From Streptomyces glaucescens (GTDB lineage: Bacteria > Actinomycetota > Actinomycetes > Streptomycetales > Streptomycetaceae): a stretch of DNA of 64,000 bases. The notes under the pieces were generated by a model that was given only the letters and a program-made list of their open reading frames with translations, made no database searches and was not told the DNA's origin. The position numbers were made by a program, and so were the translations under genes. Where the stretch lies: assembly GCF_000761215.1 (NCBI RefSeq), contig NZ_CP009438.1, positions 5,870,501-5,934,500 on the forward strand, given 5' to 3'. Below, in pieces: positions 8,488-16,842 of the stretch. Position 1 is the first letter of the stretch. Each line of letters begins with the position of its first letter.

Positions 8488-10617
8488 TTACGCCGGGACG
8501 CTCGCCACGCCCTGCGCGAGGAACCGCTTGCCGTTCACCCGCTCGGAGACACCCTCGCGGTCCAGGTACGGCGTGATGCCGCCCAGGTGGAAGGGCCAGC
8601 CGGCACCGGTGATCAGGCACAGGTCGATGTCCTGGGCCTCGGCGACGACACCCTCGTCGAGCATGAGCCCGATCTCCTGGGCCACGGCGTCCAGGACGCG
8701 GGCGCGCACCTGCTCCTCGGTCAGGACGACATCGCCCTGCTTCAGGAGGGCGGCGACCTCCGGGTCCAGCTCGGGCTTGCCGCTGTCGTAGACGTAGAAG
8801 CCGCGCTTGCCGGCCTCGACGACCGCCTTCAGGTTCGGGCTGACCTTGAAGCGGTCCGGGAACGCCTTGTTCAGCGTCTCGGAGACGTGCAGGCCGATGG
8901 CCGGGCCGACCAGCTCCAGCAGGACCAGCGGGGACATGGGCAGGCCCAGCGGCTCGACCGCCTTCTCGGCGACGGCGACCGGGGTGCCCTCGTCGATGAC
9001 GTTCTGGATCTCGCCCATGAAGCGGGTCAGGATGCGGTTCACGACGAACGCCGGGGCGTCCTTGGTGAGGACCGCGGTCTTCTTCAGCTTCTTGGCGACG
9101 GCGAAGGCCGTGGCCAGCGAGGCGTCGTCGGTCTGCTCGCCGCGGACGATCTCCAGCAGCGGCAGTACGGCGACCGGGTTGAAGAAGTGGAAGCCGACGA
9201 CCCGCTCGGGGTGCTTCAGCTTCGACGCCATCTCGGACACCGACAGCGAGGAGGTGTTGGTGGCGAGGATCGCGTGCGCCGGGGCGACCGCCTCGACCTC
9301 CGCGAACACCGTCTGCTTGACGCCCATCTCCTCGAACACGGCCTCAATGACGAAGTCCGCGTCCGCGAAGCCCTCGGCCTTGTCCAGGACGCCGGTCACC
9401 AGCGCCTTGAGGCGGTTGGCCTTGTCCTGGTTGATGCGGCCCTTGCCGAGCAGCTTGTCGATCTCGGCGTGGACGTAGCCCACGCCCTTGTCGACGCGCT
9501 CCTGGTCGATGTCGGTCAGCACGACCGGCACCTCCAGGCGGCGCAGGAACAGCAGGGCGAGCTGCGAGGCCATCAGGCCGGCGCCGACGACGCCCACCTT
9601 GGTGACCGGGCGGGCCAGCGACTTGTCCGGGGCACCGGCGGGGCGCTTGCCGCGCTTCTGCACCAGGTTGAAGGCGTAGATGCCGGCGCGCAGCTCGCCA
9701 CCCATGATCAGGTCGGCGAGCGCCTTGTCCTCGGCGTCGTAGCCCTGCTGGAGGTCGCCGTCCTTGGCGGCGGCGATGATGTCCAGCGCGCGGTAGGCGG
9801 CCGGGGCGGCGCCGTGCACCTTGGAGTCCGCGACGAAGCGGCCCTTGGCGACGGCCTGGTCCCAGGCCTCGCCGCGGTCGATCACCGGGCGCTCGACGAC
9901 GATCTCGCCCTTGAGGACGGACGCGGTCCAGATGAGGGACTGCTCCAGGAAGTCGGCGCCCTCGAAGATCGCGTCGGCGATGCCCAGCTCGTAGACCTGC
10001 TTGCCCTTGAGCTGCCTGTTCTGGTTGAGGCTGTTCTCGATGATCACCGAGACGGCCTTCTCCGCGCCGATCAGGTTCGGCAGCAGGGTGCAGCCGCCCC
10101 AGCCGGGCACCAGGCCGAGGAAGACCTCGGGCAGGGAGAACGCAGGGACCGCCGCGGACACCGTGCGGTAGGTGCAGTGCAGGCCGACCTCGACGCCGCC
10201 GCCCATCGCGGCACCGTTGTAGTAGGCGAACGTCGGCACGGCGAGGCCGGAGAGCCGCTTGAAGACGTCGTGGCCGCCCTTGCCGATGGCGTAGGCGTGG
10301 TCCCACTCCTTCAGCAGCTCGACGCCCTTGAGGTCGGCGCCGACGGCGAAGATGAACGGCTTGCCGGTGATGCCGACGCCGACGATCCCGCCGTCCGCGG
10401 CCTCCTTCTCGACCTGGTCGAGGGCGGCGTTGAGGTTCGCCAGCGACTGGGGCCCGAAGGTGGTCGGCTTGGTGTGGTCGTGACCGTTGTCGAGGGTGAT
10501 CAGGGCGAAGCGCCCGGCGCCCAGGGGCAGGTCGAAGTGGCGTACGTGCGCCTGCGTGACGACCTCGTCCGGGAACAGCTCGGCCGCGCCCTTCAGCAGC
10601 TCAGCGGTGGTGCTCAC
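8488..10617 (-). CDS. fadB: Multifunctional fatty-acid oxidation complex alpha subunit
   Basis: A 709-residue trifunctional-type enzyme. The N-terminal enoyl-CoA hydratase (crotonase) domain carries the oxyanion-hole region AAMGGGVEVGLHCTYR near residue 137. The 3-hydroxyacyl-CoA dehydrogenase domain starts with the Rossmann motif KVGVVGAGLMASQLAL at about residue 340, followed by ATNTSSLSVSEMA and HFFNPVAVLPLLE, and ends with the 3HCDH C-terminal domain. It performs the hydration and second oxidation of beta-oxidation in the cytosol, with the thiolase encoded just before it. The thiolase stop and this GTG start overlap by 4 bases, so the pair forms one translationally coupled operon. Confidence 0.95.
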   Translation of the reverse strand: MSTTAELLKGAAELFPDEVVTQAHVRHFDLPLGAGRFALITLDNGHDHTKPTTFGPQSLANLNAALDQVEKEAADGGIVGVGITGKPFIFAVGADLKGVELLKEWDHAYAIGKGGHDVFKRLSGLAVPTFAYYNGAAMGGGVEVGLHCTYRTVSAAVPAFSLPEVFLGLVPGWGGCTLLPNLIGAEKAVSVIIENSLNQNRQLKGKQVYELGIADAIFEGADFLEQSLIWTASVLKGEIVVERPVIDRGEAWDQAVAKGRFVADSKVHGAAPAAYRALDIIAAAKDGDLQQGYDAEDKALADLIMGGELRAGIYAFNLVQKRGKRPAGAPDKSLARPVTKVGVVGAGLMASQLALLFLRRLEVPVVLTDIDQERVDKGVGYVHAEIDKLLGKGRINQDKANRLKALVTGVLDKAEGFADADFVIEAVFEEMGVKQTVFAEVEAVAPAHAILATNTSSLSVSEMASKLKHPERVVGFHFFNPVAVLPLLEIVRGEQTDDASLATAFAVAKKLKKTAVLTKDAPAFVVNRILTRFMGEIQNVIDEGTPVAVAEKAVEPLGLPMSPLVLLELVGPAIGLHVSETLNKAFPDRFKVSPNLKAVVEAGKRGFYVYDSGKPELDPEVAALLKQGDVVLTEEQVRARVLDAVAQEIGLMLDEGVVAEAQDIDLCLITGAGWPFHLGGITPYLDREGVSERVNGKRFLAQGVASVPA

Positions 10618-11831
10618 TTGTCCCCCTCGAAGTTCGGGTTCTCCCAGATGACCGTCGCGCCCATGCCGAAGCCGACGCACATGGTGGTCAGGCCGTAGCG
10701 GACGTGCGGCTGCTCCTCGAACTGGCGGGCCAGCTGCGTCATCAGACGGACACCGGAGGAGGCCAGCGGGTGGCCGAAGGCGATGGCGCCGCCGTACTGG
10801 TTGACGCGCTCGTCGTCGTCGGCGATGCCGTAGTGGTCCAGGAAGGCCAGGACCTGGACGGCGAAGGCCTCGTTGATCTCGAACAGGCCGATGTCGGAGA
10901 TCGACAGGCCCGCCTGGGCGAGGGCCTTCTCGGTGGCCGGGATCGGGCCGTAGCCCATGACCTCCGGCTCGACGCCCGCGAAGGAGTAGGAGACCAGGCG
11001 CATCTTGACGGGCAGGCCGTTCTCGCGCGCGAAGTCCTCGGAGGCGATGAGCGAGGCGGTGGCGCCGTCGTTCAGGCCGGCCGCGTTGCCGGCGGTGACC
11101 CGGCCGTGGACGCGGAACGGGGTCTTCAGGTTCTGGAGGTTCTCCAGGGTGGTGCCCGGGCGCATCGGCTCGTCGGCGGTGACCAGGCCCCAGCCCGTCT
11201 CGCCCGCCTCCGCGTTGGTGCGGCGCACGGAGACCGGCACCAGGTCGGCCTGGATCTTGCCGTTGGCGTACGCCTTGGCGGCCTTCTCCTGGGAGCGCAC
11301 CGCGTACTCGTCGGCGCGCAGCTTGGTGATCTGCGGGTAGCGGTCGTGCAGGTTCTCCGCCGTCATGCCCATGAACAGGGCGGACTCGTCGACCAGCTTC
11401 TCGGAGACGAAGCGCGGGTTCGGGTCGACGCCCTCGCCCATCGGGTGGCGGCCCATGTGCTCGACACCGCCCGCGATGGCGATGTCGTAGGCGCCGAAGG
11501 CGACGGAGCCGGCGACCGTGGTGACGGCCGTCAGCGCGCCCGCGCACATGCGGTCGATGGAGTAGCCGGGGACGGACTGCGGCAGGCCCGCGAGGATGCC
11601 CGCGGTGCGGCCGATGGTCAGGCCCTGGTCGCCGATCTGCGTGGTCGCGGCGATGGCGACCTCGTCGATCTTCTTCGGGTCCAGGCCGGGGTTGCGGCGC
11701 AGCAGCTCCCGGATCGCCTTGACGACGAGATCGTCGGCTCGGGTCTCGTGGTAGATGCCCTTCGGGCCCGCCTTGCCGAACGGGGTGCGGACGCCGTCGA
11801 CGAAGACGACGTCCCTGACGGTACGAGGCAC
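10614..11831 (-). CDS. fadA: Acetyl-CoA acyltransferase (thiolase)
   Basis: A 405-residue thiolase that cleaves 3-ketoacyl-CoA with CoA, the last step of beta-oxidation. The nucleophilic cysteine is C96 in SIDRMCAGAL, the conserved His is H354 in GGAIAFGHPLASSGVR, and the second active-site Cys is C385 in TTMCVGFGMGA. The GTG at 11831 follows GGAGGAG at good spacing; upstream in-frame codons lack a ribosome site. It is the first gene of the fadA-fadB pair, with a promoter and a palindrome upstream that suggest repressor control by fatty-acid status. Confidence 0.95.
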   Translation of the reverse strand: MPRTVRDVVFVDGVRTPFGKAGPKGIYHETRADDLVVKAIRELLRRNPGLDPKKIDEVAIAATTQIGDQGLTIGRTAGILAGLPQSVPGYSIDRMCAGALTAVTTVAGSVAFGAYDIAIAGGVEHMGRHPMGEGVDPNPRFVSEKLVDESALFMGMTAENLHDRYPQITKLRADEYAVRSQEKAAKAYANGKIQADLVPVSVRRTNAEAGETGWGLVTADEPMRPGTTLENLQNLKTPFRVHGRVTAGNAAGLNDGATASLIASEDFARENGLPVKMRLVSYSFAGVEPEVMGYGPIPATEKALAQAGLSISDIGLFEINEAFAVQVLAFLDHYGIADDDERVNQYGGAIAFGHPLASSGVRLMTQLARQFEEQPHVRYGLTTMCVGFGMGATVIWENPNFEGDK

Positions 11832-11882
11832 GATGGCTCTCCTCCAGGGTGCGGGATGGCACTGCTGCGGCACGCACATGCA

Positions 11883-11932
11883 CTGAGCGCGCGCTCAGGG
11901 CCCATGCTACTTATGAGTAACGTGGCTGCCCA
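11883..11932 (-). promoter_or_regulatory. fadA promoter with operator-like palindrome at +1
   Basis: On the minus strand a -35-like TGGGCA (11932-11927) is followed by a 17-nt spacer and the -10 TAGCAT (11909-11904). A perfect 16-bp palindrome, CTGAGCGCGCGCTCAG, occupies 11883-11898 and so covers the predicted transcription start. A second small symmetric element (TACTTATGAGTA, 11908-11919) lies between -10 and -35. This arrangement is typical of a repressed promoter; the regulator is not identifiable from the window. Confidence 0.5.
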
Positions 11933-11997
11933 GTCCTGGCGGGTCGAGCGGCGAAGGTCACATCCCGACGCGCACACCCGGGATGGGGGAGCGGCCC

Positions 11998-13026
11998 TCA
12001 CCGCGGCGGCGGGGCCGTGGACCCCCGAGGAGTCAGCACCGGCGTCGGAACGGGATGGGACCCCGCCCCGTCCCCCGAGATCACCCCGAACAGCGTGCGC
12101 GCCACCTCGGCCCCGAACCCGTGCACGTCATGGCTCATCGCGGACAGCCTCGGATGCGTCAGCCGGCACAGCTGCGAGTCGTCCCAGGCCAGCAGCGACA
12201 CGTCCTCCGGCACCCGCAGACGCATCTCGGCGGCCACCGACAGCCCCGCCACCGCCATGATGTCGTTGTCGTAGACGATCGCCGTGGGCCGCTCCGCCGG
12301 GGCCGCGGCCAGCAGCGAACGCGTCGCCCGCGCCCCCGCCTCACCGGAGAAGTCGGTCGCCACCTGCCGGGCGCCGGCCAGCCCCAGCGCGCTCGCCGCC
12401 TCGTCGAACGCCGCGGTGCGCAGCGCCGTGTGGCCGAGCGCGGCCGCGCCGCCGACCCGCGCGATCCGCCGGTGCCCGAGCGCCGCGAGATAGCGCACCG
12501 CCTCACCGACGGCCGAGGTGTCGTCGGTCCACACGGAGGTCAGCGAGCCGGTCAGGGAGGGGTGCCCGACGGCGACCACCGGCAGCCCGAGCCGCTCGGC
12601 GACCGGCACCCGGGGATCGTCCTCGCGGAAGTCCACCAGGATGGAGCCGCCGATCTGCCGCCCCTTCCACCAGGACTCCAGCAGCCCGGCCTCCTCGTCC
12701 ACGTCCTTCACCAGCCGCAGCAGCAGCGAGCAGGAGTGCTCGGTGAGGACGCTCTCCACGCCCGAGACGAACTCCATGTAGAACGGTTCGAGGCCCAGCA
12801 TGCGGGCCGGCCGGCAGATCGCCAGACCGACCACGTCGACCCGCGCCCCGGCCAGCGACCGCGCGGTCAGGCTGGGCGCCCAGCCCAGCTCCCGGGCGGC
12901 CCGGAAGATCCGGTCCCGGGTCGCCTCCGACAGTCCCGGCTTGTGGTTGAAGGCGAGGGAGACGGCACCCTTGGAGACGCCGGCGCGCGCGGCGACGTCC
13001 TTGATGGTGACGCGGGAGGCAGTCAT
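11998..13026 (-). CDS. LacI-family transcriptional regulator
   Basis: A 342-residue repressor. Residues 7-30 form the LacI helix-turn-helix (TIKDVAARAGVSKGAVSLAFN), followed by the hinge region and a periplasmic-binding-protein-like effector domain (VDVVGLAICRPARML onwards, ending LTPRGSTAPPPR). These proteins usually respond to sugars and control local sugar genes, but no sugar gene lies adjacent on either side. It sits convergent to nothing and is followed 166 bases later by the fadA upstream region. Its target is unknown; autoregulation from the long upstream gap is possible. Confidence 0.9.
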   Translation of the reverse strand: MTASRVTIKDVAARAGVSKGAVSLAFNHKPGLSEATRDRIFRAARELGWAPSLTARSLAGARVDVVGLAICRPARMLGLEPFYMEFVSGVESVLTEHSCSLLLRLVKDVDEEAGLLESWWKGRQIGGSILVDFREDDPRVPVAERLGLPVVAVGHPSLTGSLTSVWTDDTSAVGEAVRYLAALGHRRIARVGGAAALGHTALRTAAFDEAASALGLAGARQVATDFSGEAGARATRSLLAAAPAERPTAIVYDNDIMAVAGLSVAAEMRLRVPEDVSLLAWDDSQLCRLTHPRLSAMSHDVHGFGAEVARTLFGVISGDGAGSHPVPTPVLTPRGSTAPPPR

Positions 13027-13517
13027 CGAGAGGCTCCATGCGGTACGGGCGGCCCGGGCGGCGGCCGCACCGGGATTCTCCCAGCCCCGCACCCCGCTGG
13101 TCACCCTTTCGCCGGGCAGCACGCGGCCGGGCCCGCGGTACGCGCACTCCGCCGACCGGTCGGCGCCCGTGCGCGGCCGACCTCTCGCGGCCCCGCTCGT
13201 CGACCTCGCCCGCGGCGCGCGGAAGGCCGGCCCCGACACCTGCCGGTCACCCTGGTGCGGCGGCGCCTCGTCCCGGACGAGAGGGCGGCCACCGTACGGC
13301 CGCCGCCCGTGGCCCGCACCCCGGTGTTCCCGACGCCGGTCGGGGTGCCCCTCGCGGCGGCACGCCGCCGAAAGACCTTGGCGTGATCTCGACGGGGCCC
13401 TGTTCCGCTTCCGCGGCCCGCCGGCGCCCAGCGGGAGCCCGTGCCGGGGCCCAGGGGGCGCGGGGAGCGGCGCGACCGGGCACCACGAACCCCGCACCCG
13501 CGCGACGCCGCGACCTC
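13027..13517. other. Intergenic gap of 491 bases without a supported gene
   Basis: The gap lies between the LacI gene start and the rnd stop, both on the minus strand. Open frames here are arginine- or proline-rich shadows of GC-rich sequence with no ribosome sites. The only structure I see is a 7-bp inverted repeat (13284-13290 with 13298-13304). It should contain the LacI promoter near 13030-13100 and any terminator of rnd. Confidence 0.6.
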
Positions 13518-14807
13518 CTACGGCGCCTTGGCGGACAACGCCTCCACCAGCGCCGGGGTGACCAGCTCCACCTGCCAGGGCCGGGCCCCGTGGCCCACCA
13601 GCGCCTGCGCGACACCCTCCGCGTCCGGAGGCTGAGGCGGCTCCCAGCACACCCGCCGCACCGCGTCCGGGGCGATCAGGTTCTCCTGGGGCAGGTTCAG
13701 CTCCTCGGCCAGCGCCGTCACCTTCGCGCGCGCCGCGGACAGCCGCGCCGCAGCGGCCGGGTCCTTGTCCGCCCAGGCCCGCGGCGGCGGGGGCCCGGCG
13801 ACGGGCTGCCCCGGCTGCGGCAGCTGCGCCTCGGGCAGCGCCCTGGCCCGGTCGACCGCGGCCTGCCACTGCTCGAGCTGCCGCCGCCCCGTCCGGTGCC
13901 CGAACCCGTTCAGCGCGGACAGGGCGTGCACGTTCGCCGGAAGGGAGAGCGCGGCCTCCACGATGGCCGCGTCCGAGAGGACCTTGCCCGGTGACACATC
14001 GCGCCGCTGGGCCATCCGGTCCCGGGTCTCCCACAGCTCGCGCACCACGGCGAGCTGTCGCCGGCGCCGCACCTTGTGCATGCCGGACGTCCGCCGCCAG
14101 GGGTCCTTGCGGGGTTCCGGCGGCGGCGCCGACGCGATGGCGTCGAACTCCTGCCGCGCCCATTCCAGCTTGCCCTGCCGGTCCAGCTCCTTCTCGAGCG
14201 CGTCCCGCAGGTCGACCAGCAGCTCGACGTCGAGGGCGGCGTAGCGCAGCCACGGCTCGGGCAGCGGGCGGGTGGACCAGTCGACGGCGGAGTGGCCCTT
14301 CTCCAGGACGTAGCCCAGGACGTTCTCCACCATGGCGCCGAGACCGACGCGCGGGAACCCGGCGAGCCGCCCGGCCAGCTCGGTGTCGAAGAGCCGGGTG
14401 GGCACCATGCCTATCTCCCGCAGGCAGGGCAGGTCCTGGGTGGCGGCGTGCAGCACCCACTCCGCGCCGGACAGCGCGTCGCCGAGCCCGGACAGGTCGG
14501 GGCAGGCGACGGGGTCGATCAGCGCGGTGCCGGCGCCCTCGCGGCGCAGCTGCACCAGGTAGGCGCGCTGGCCGTAGCGGTATCCGGAGGCGCGCTCGGC
14601 GTCGACGGCGACGGGGCCGGTGCCGGCGGCGAACGCGGCGATCACCTCGGCGAGGCCCGCCTCGTCCGCGATCACGGGTGGAATGCCCTCGCGGGGCTCC
14701 AGCAAGGGGATCGGCCCCTCCGTAGCAGTGGATCCGCCGTCGTCCGGAGGGGCGCCTCCGGTGGTTCGCAGTGAACTGTCTGCTGCGGTGTCGTGGGCGT
14801 CGGTCAC
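13518..14807 (-). CDS. rnd: Ribonuclease D (DEDDy exonuclease with HRDC domain)
   Basis: A 429-residue 3'-5' exoribonuclease involved in tRNA and RNA 3' maturation. The DEDDy catalytic set is present: D69 and E71 (VAVDAERASG), D125 (AATQDLPCL), and Y189 with D193 (YAALDVELL). An HRDC nucleic-acid-binding domain follows at roughly residues 220-300, then a C-terminal extension of about 120 residues typical of actinobacterial homologues. A 34-nt palindrome ends 27 bases upstream of this ATG, leaving little room for a promoter of its own, so it may be read through from the regulator gene or start further downstream. Confidence 0.9.
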   Translation of the reverse strand: MTDAHDTAADSSLRTTGGAPPDDGGSTATEGPIPLLEPREGIPPVIADEAGLAEVIAAFAAGTGPVAVDAERASGYRYGQRAYLVQLRREGAGTALIDPVACPDLSGLGDALSGAEWVLHAATQDLPCLREIGMVPTRLFDTELAGRLAGFPRVGLGAMVENVLGYVLEKGHSAVDWSTRPLPEPWLRYAALDVELLVDLRDALEKELDRQGKLEWARQEFDAIASAPPPEPRKDPWRRTSGMHKVRRRRQLAVVRELWETRDRMAQRRDVSPGKVLSDAAIVEAALSLPANVHALSALNGFGHRTGRRQLEQWQAAVDRARALPEAQLPQPGQPVAGPPPPRAWADKDPAAAARLSAARAKVTALAEELNLPQENLIAPDAVRRVCWEPPQPPDAEGVAQALVGHGARPWQVELVTPALVEALSAKAP

Positions 14808-14833
14808 CTGTCAAGGGTATCCGTGGATACGCC

Positions 14834-14867
14834 GAGCCCGTCGACGGAACGTTCCGTCGACGGGCTC
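14834..14867. repeat. 34-nt perfect palindrome
   Basis: Positions 14834-14850 and 14851-14867 are exact reverse complements with no loop (GAGCCCGTCGACGGAAC on the left arm). It lies after the orphan regulator stop and immediately before the rnd start. As RNA it would fold to a 15-bp stem with a 4-nt loop and could terminate the regulator transcript; as DNA it could be a binding site. Confidence 0.85.
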
Positions 14868-14948
14868 CGGGGGGTCGTAAACCGGTCAGCTCGGGGAAAC
14901 CCCGAGGAGGCAGGGGGCAGTGGCGGCCGGGGGCGGCGGGGGACGGGT

Positions 14949-15611
14949 TCAGTGGATGATGCCGGTGCGCAGGGCCACCGCGACCATGCCGGCCCGGTCG
15001 CCGGTGCCCAGCTTGCGGGCGATGCGGGCGAGGTGGCTCTTGACGGTCAGCGCGGACAGGCCCATCGAGACGCCGATGGCCTTGTTGGACTGCCCCTCGG
15101 CGACCAGTCGCAGTACCTCCACCTCGCGGCCGGACAGCTCGCGGTAGCCGCCCGGGTGGCTCGGGGCACCCGGGGGGCGGCGGTGGAGGCGGGCGGCGGC
15201 CGCGCCGATGGGGGCGGCACCGGGCCGGGTGGGGAGCCCGACGTTGGTGCGGGTGCCCGTGACGACGTAGCCCTTGACGCCGCCCGCGAGTGCGTTGCGG
15301 ACCGCGCCGATGTCGTCGGCGGCGGAGAGGGCGAGCCCGTTGGGCCAGCCCGCGGCGCGCGTCTCGGACAGCAGGGTCAGGCCGGAGCCGTCGGGCAGGT
15401 GGACGTCGGCGACGCAGATGTCGCGGGGGTTGCCGATGCGGGGACGAGCCTCGGCGATGGACGACGCCTCGATGACGTCGCGCACACCGAGCGCCCACAG
15501 GTGGCGGGTCACGGTGGAGCGGACGCGGGGATCGGCGACGACGACCATGGCGGTGGGCTTGTTCGGGCGGTAGGCGACCAGGCTTGCGGGCTGCTCGAGG
15601 AGAACGGACAC
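14949..15611 (-). CDS. Orphan LuxR/NarL-type response regulator
   Basis: A 220-residue protein with a receiver-like N-terminal domain and a LuxR helix-turn-helix at about residues 155-215 (LSGREVEVLRLVAEGQSNKAIG). The receiver keeps D69 in VADVHLPDGSG and K113 in GVKGYVV, but the acidic pocket is reduced to a single Asp (VVVADPRV, D27) instead of the usual pair. There is no neighbouring histidine kinase. This suggests an orphan regulator that may be controlled by something other than classical phosphorylation. The GTG start has AGGAGG upstream. The unusually AT-rich 190-bp region before it suggests strong regulation of its own gene. Confidence 0.85.
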   Translation of the reverse strand: MSVLLEQPASLVAYRPNKPTAMVVVADPRVRSTVTRHLWALGVRDVIEASSIAEARPRIGNPRDICVADVHLPDGSGLTLLSETRAAGWPNGLALSAADDIGAVRNALAGGVKGYVVTGTRTNVGLPTRPGAAPIGAAAARLHRRPPGAPSHPGGYRELSGREVEVLRLVAEGQSNKAIGVSMGLSALTVKSHLARIARKLGTGDRAGMVAVALRTGIIH

Positions 15612-15805
15612 CAGGCCTCCTGGGGTGCGGGACGGCTTTGAAGGTCACACACGTCTTCGGCACCAAACCTCGTGGCCTTTAGAGAATGATCACGATCTAG
15701 TGAGTAACAATCAGTGCAATTCGGACACTCGGTCGATCGTTCGGTGAACGAAACAGCACGTTCGAGTGATCACTCCTGAGCGAAAGTGGCCGTATCGACA
15801 AAGAG
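15612..15805 (-). promoter_or_regulatory. AT-rich upstream region of the orphan regulator
   Basis: This stretch is clearly richer in A and T than anything nearby. It contains a perfect 12-bp palindrome GAGTGATCACTC (15764-15775), a related GATCAC element near 15689, and a small inverted repeat CGTTCGGTGAACG (15738-15750). No gene is supported. These are candidate operators or promoter elements for the regulator gene that reads left from 15611. Confidence 0.45.
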
Positions 15806-15960
15806 ATGGCCAGTGAACGGCTCCGGTCGGGAAAAGCGGCAGCGGGGCGGCGGGGAACGCCGCGGTACGAGAGAGACGGGGCAGCGGAGAACGCCGCGGA
15901 ACGGCAGCGACGCGGCAGCGGGGCGGTGGGAAACGCCGAGGAACGCCGAGGGACGGCCGG

Positions 15961-15996
15961 GAAAGCGGCAGAGAAGGCGGCAGGGAAGGCGGCAGA
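15961..15996. repeat. 12-nt purine-rich tandem repeat, three units
   Basis: Three consecutive 12-base units (GAAAGCGGCAGA, GAAGGCGGCAGG, GAAGGCGGCAGA) form the core of a longer degenerate purine-rich tract from about 15828 to 16040. Similar sub-motifs (AACGCCGAGG, AACGCCGCGG) recur to the left. The tract lies between the DUF3000 stop and the regulator promoter. Together with the AT-rich region it fills the 446-base gap without a credible gene. Confidence 0.7.
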
Positions 15997-16057
15997 GGGG
16001 AGCGCAGAGGTGCGGGGGAGTGCGGATCGGGCGGGGGAGGTGCGGGGAGGGCGCGCG

Positions 16058-16726
16058 TCAGCGCGGCTGCGGTCCCCGCCGCTGAGGCAGCGTCACCACC
16101 GAGGCGTCACCCGGGCCGGCCGGGGGCAGCCCCGCCACCTGGGCCAGCAGATCGCACCAGGACGCCAGGTGCGCCCCCGTGTCGGGGACGCCGCCGAGGC
16201 CCTCCCGCGGTGTCCACGACGCGCGGATCTCGATCTGCGAGGCGGCCGGCCGCGCCGCCAGCCCGCCGAAGTAGTGCGAGCTGGCCCGGGTGACGGTGCC
16301 GCTCGGCTCGCCGTACGTCAGCCCGCGCGCCTGGAGCGCCCCGGTCAGCCACGACCAGCAGACCTCCGGCAGCAGCGGATCCGCCGCCATCTCCGTCTCC
16401 AGCTCCGCCCGCACCAGCGTCACCAGCCGGAAGGTGCCCCGCCAGGCCTCGTGCCCGGCCGGGTCGTGCAGCAGCACCAGACGGCCGTCGGCCAGGTCCT
16501 GCTCACCGTCGACGACCGTCGCCTCCAGGGCGTACGCGTGCGGCGCGAGCCGCTGCGGGGCCCTGGTCGGCTCGACCTCGATCTGCGGGCGCAGCCGCGC
16601 CGACCGCAGCGCGTCGACAGCGGACCGGAAGACCGGGGGAACCGTCTCGCCCGTATGCAGATCCCTCTCCTTCGGATCGTCCGTTCCGCCAGCGCCGTCC
16701 GACAGTCGTCCCTGAGCCGCAGCCAT
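16058..16726 (-). CDS. DUF3000 family protein
   Basis: A 222-residue soluble protein that matches the actinobacterial DUF3000 family by its characteristic core (PPVFRSAVDALRSARLRP, PEVCWSWLTGALQARG, SSHYFGGLAARPAASQIEIR). Its biochemical role is not known. The family is usually found next to hemE and rnd, as here, which hints at a link to haem synthesis or RNA processing, but that is context only. It is divergent from hemE. A -10 element 7 bases before the ATG and the absence of a ribosome site suggest a leaderless mRNA. Confidence 0.8.
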   Translation of the reverse strand: MAAAQGRLSDGAGGTDDPKERDLHTGETVPPVFRSAVDALRSARLRPQIEVEPTRAPQRLAPHAYALEATVVDGEQDLADGRLVLLHDPAGHEAWRGTFRLVTLVRAELETEMAADPLLPEVCWSWLTGALQARGLTYGEPSGTVTRASSHYFGGLAARPAASQIEIRASWTPREGLGGVPDTGAHLASWCDLLAQVAGLPPAGPGDASVVTLPQRRGPQPR

Positions 16727-16842
16727 GCGGGGAAGATTAAGCGGAACGGGCGCCCGGCGCAGGGAGAGACACCCCGCCCGGGCGCACCGGGGTGCGCCGG
16801 GGGCGGGCCGGGCCCGTCGGCCCGCCGTGCGAAACTTGCCCC
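16727..16842. promoter_or_regulatory. Divergent promoter region of DUF3000 gene and hemE
   Basis: Leftward: TAATCT (16739-16734) ends 7 bases before the DUF3000 ATG. Rightward: GAAACT (16831-16836), an ANNNT-type -10, ends 6 bases before the hemE GTG. Neither gene has a Shine-Dalgarno sequence, so both transcripts may be leaderless. Confidence 0.4.

Noticed and set aside
13101-13635. Short open frames in the gap after the LacI gene
   Set aside because: Arg/Pro-rich composition, no ribosome sites and overlap on both strands indicate shadows.
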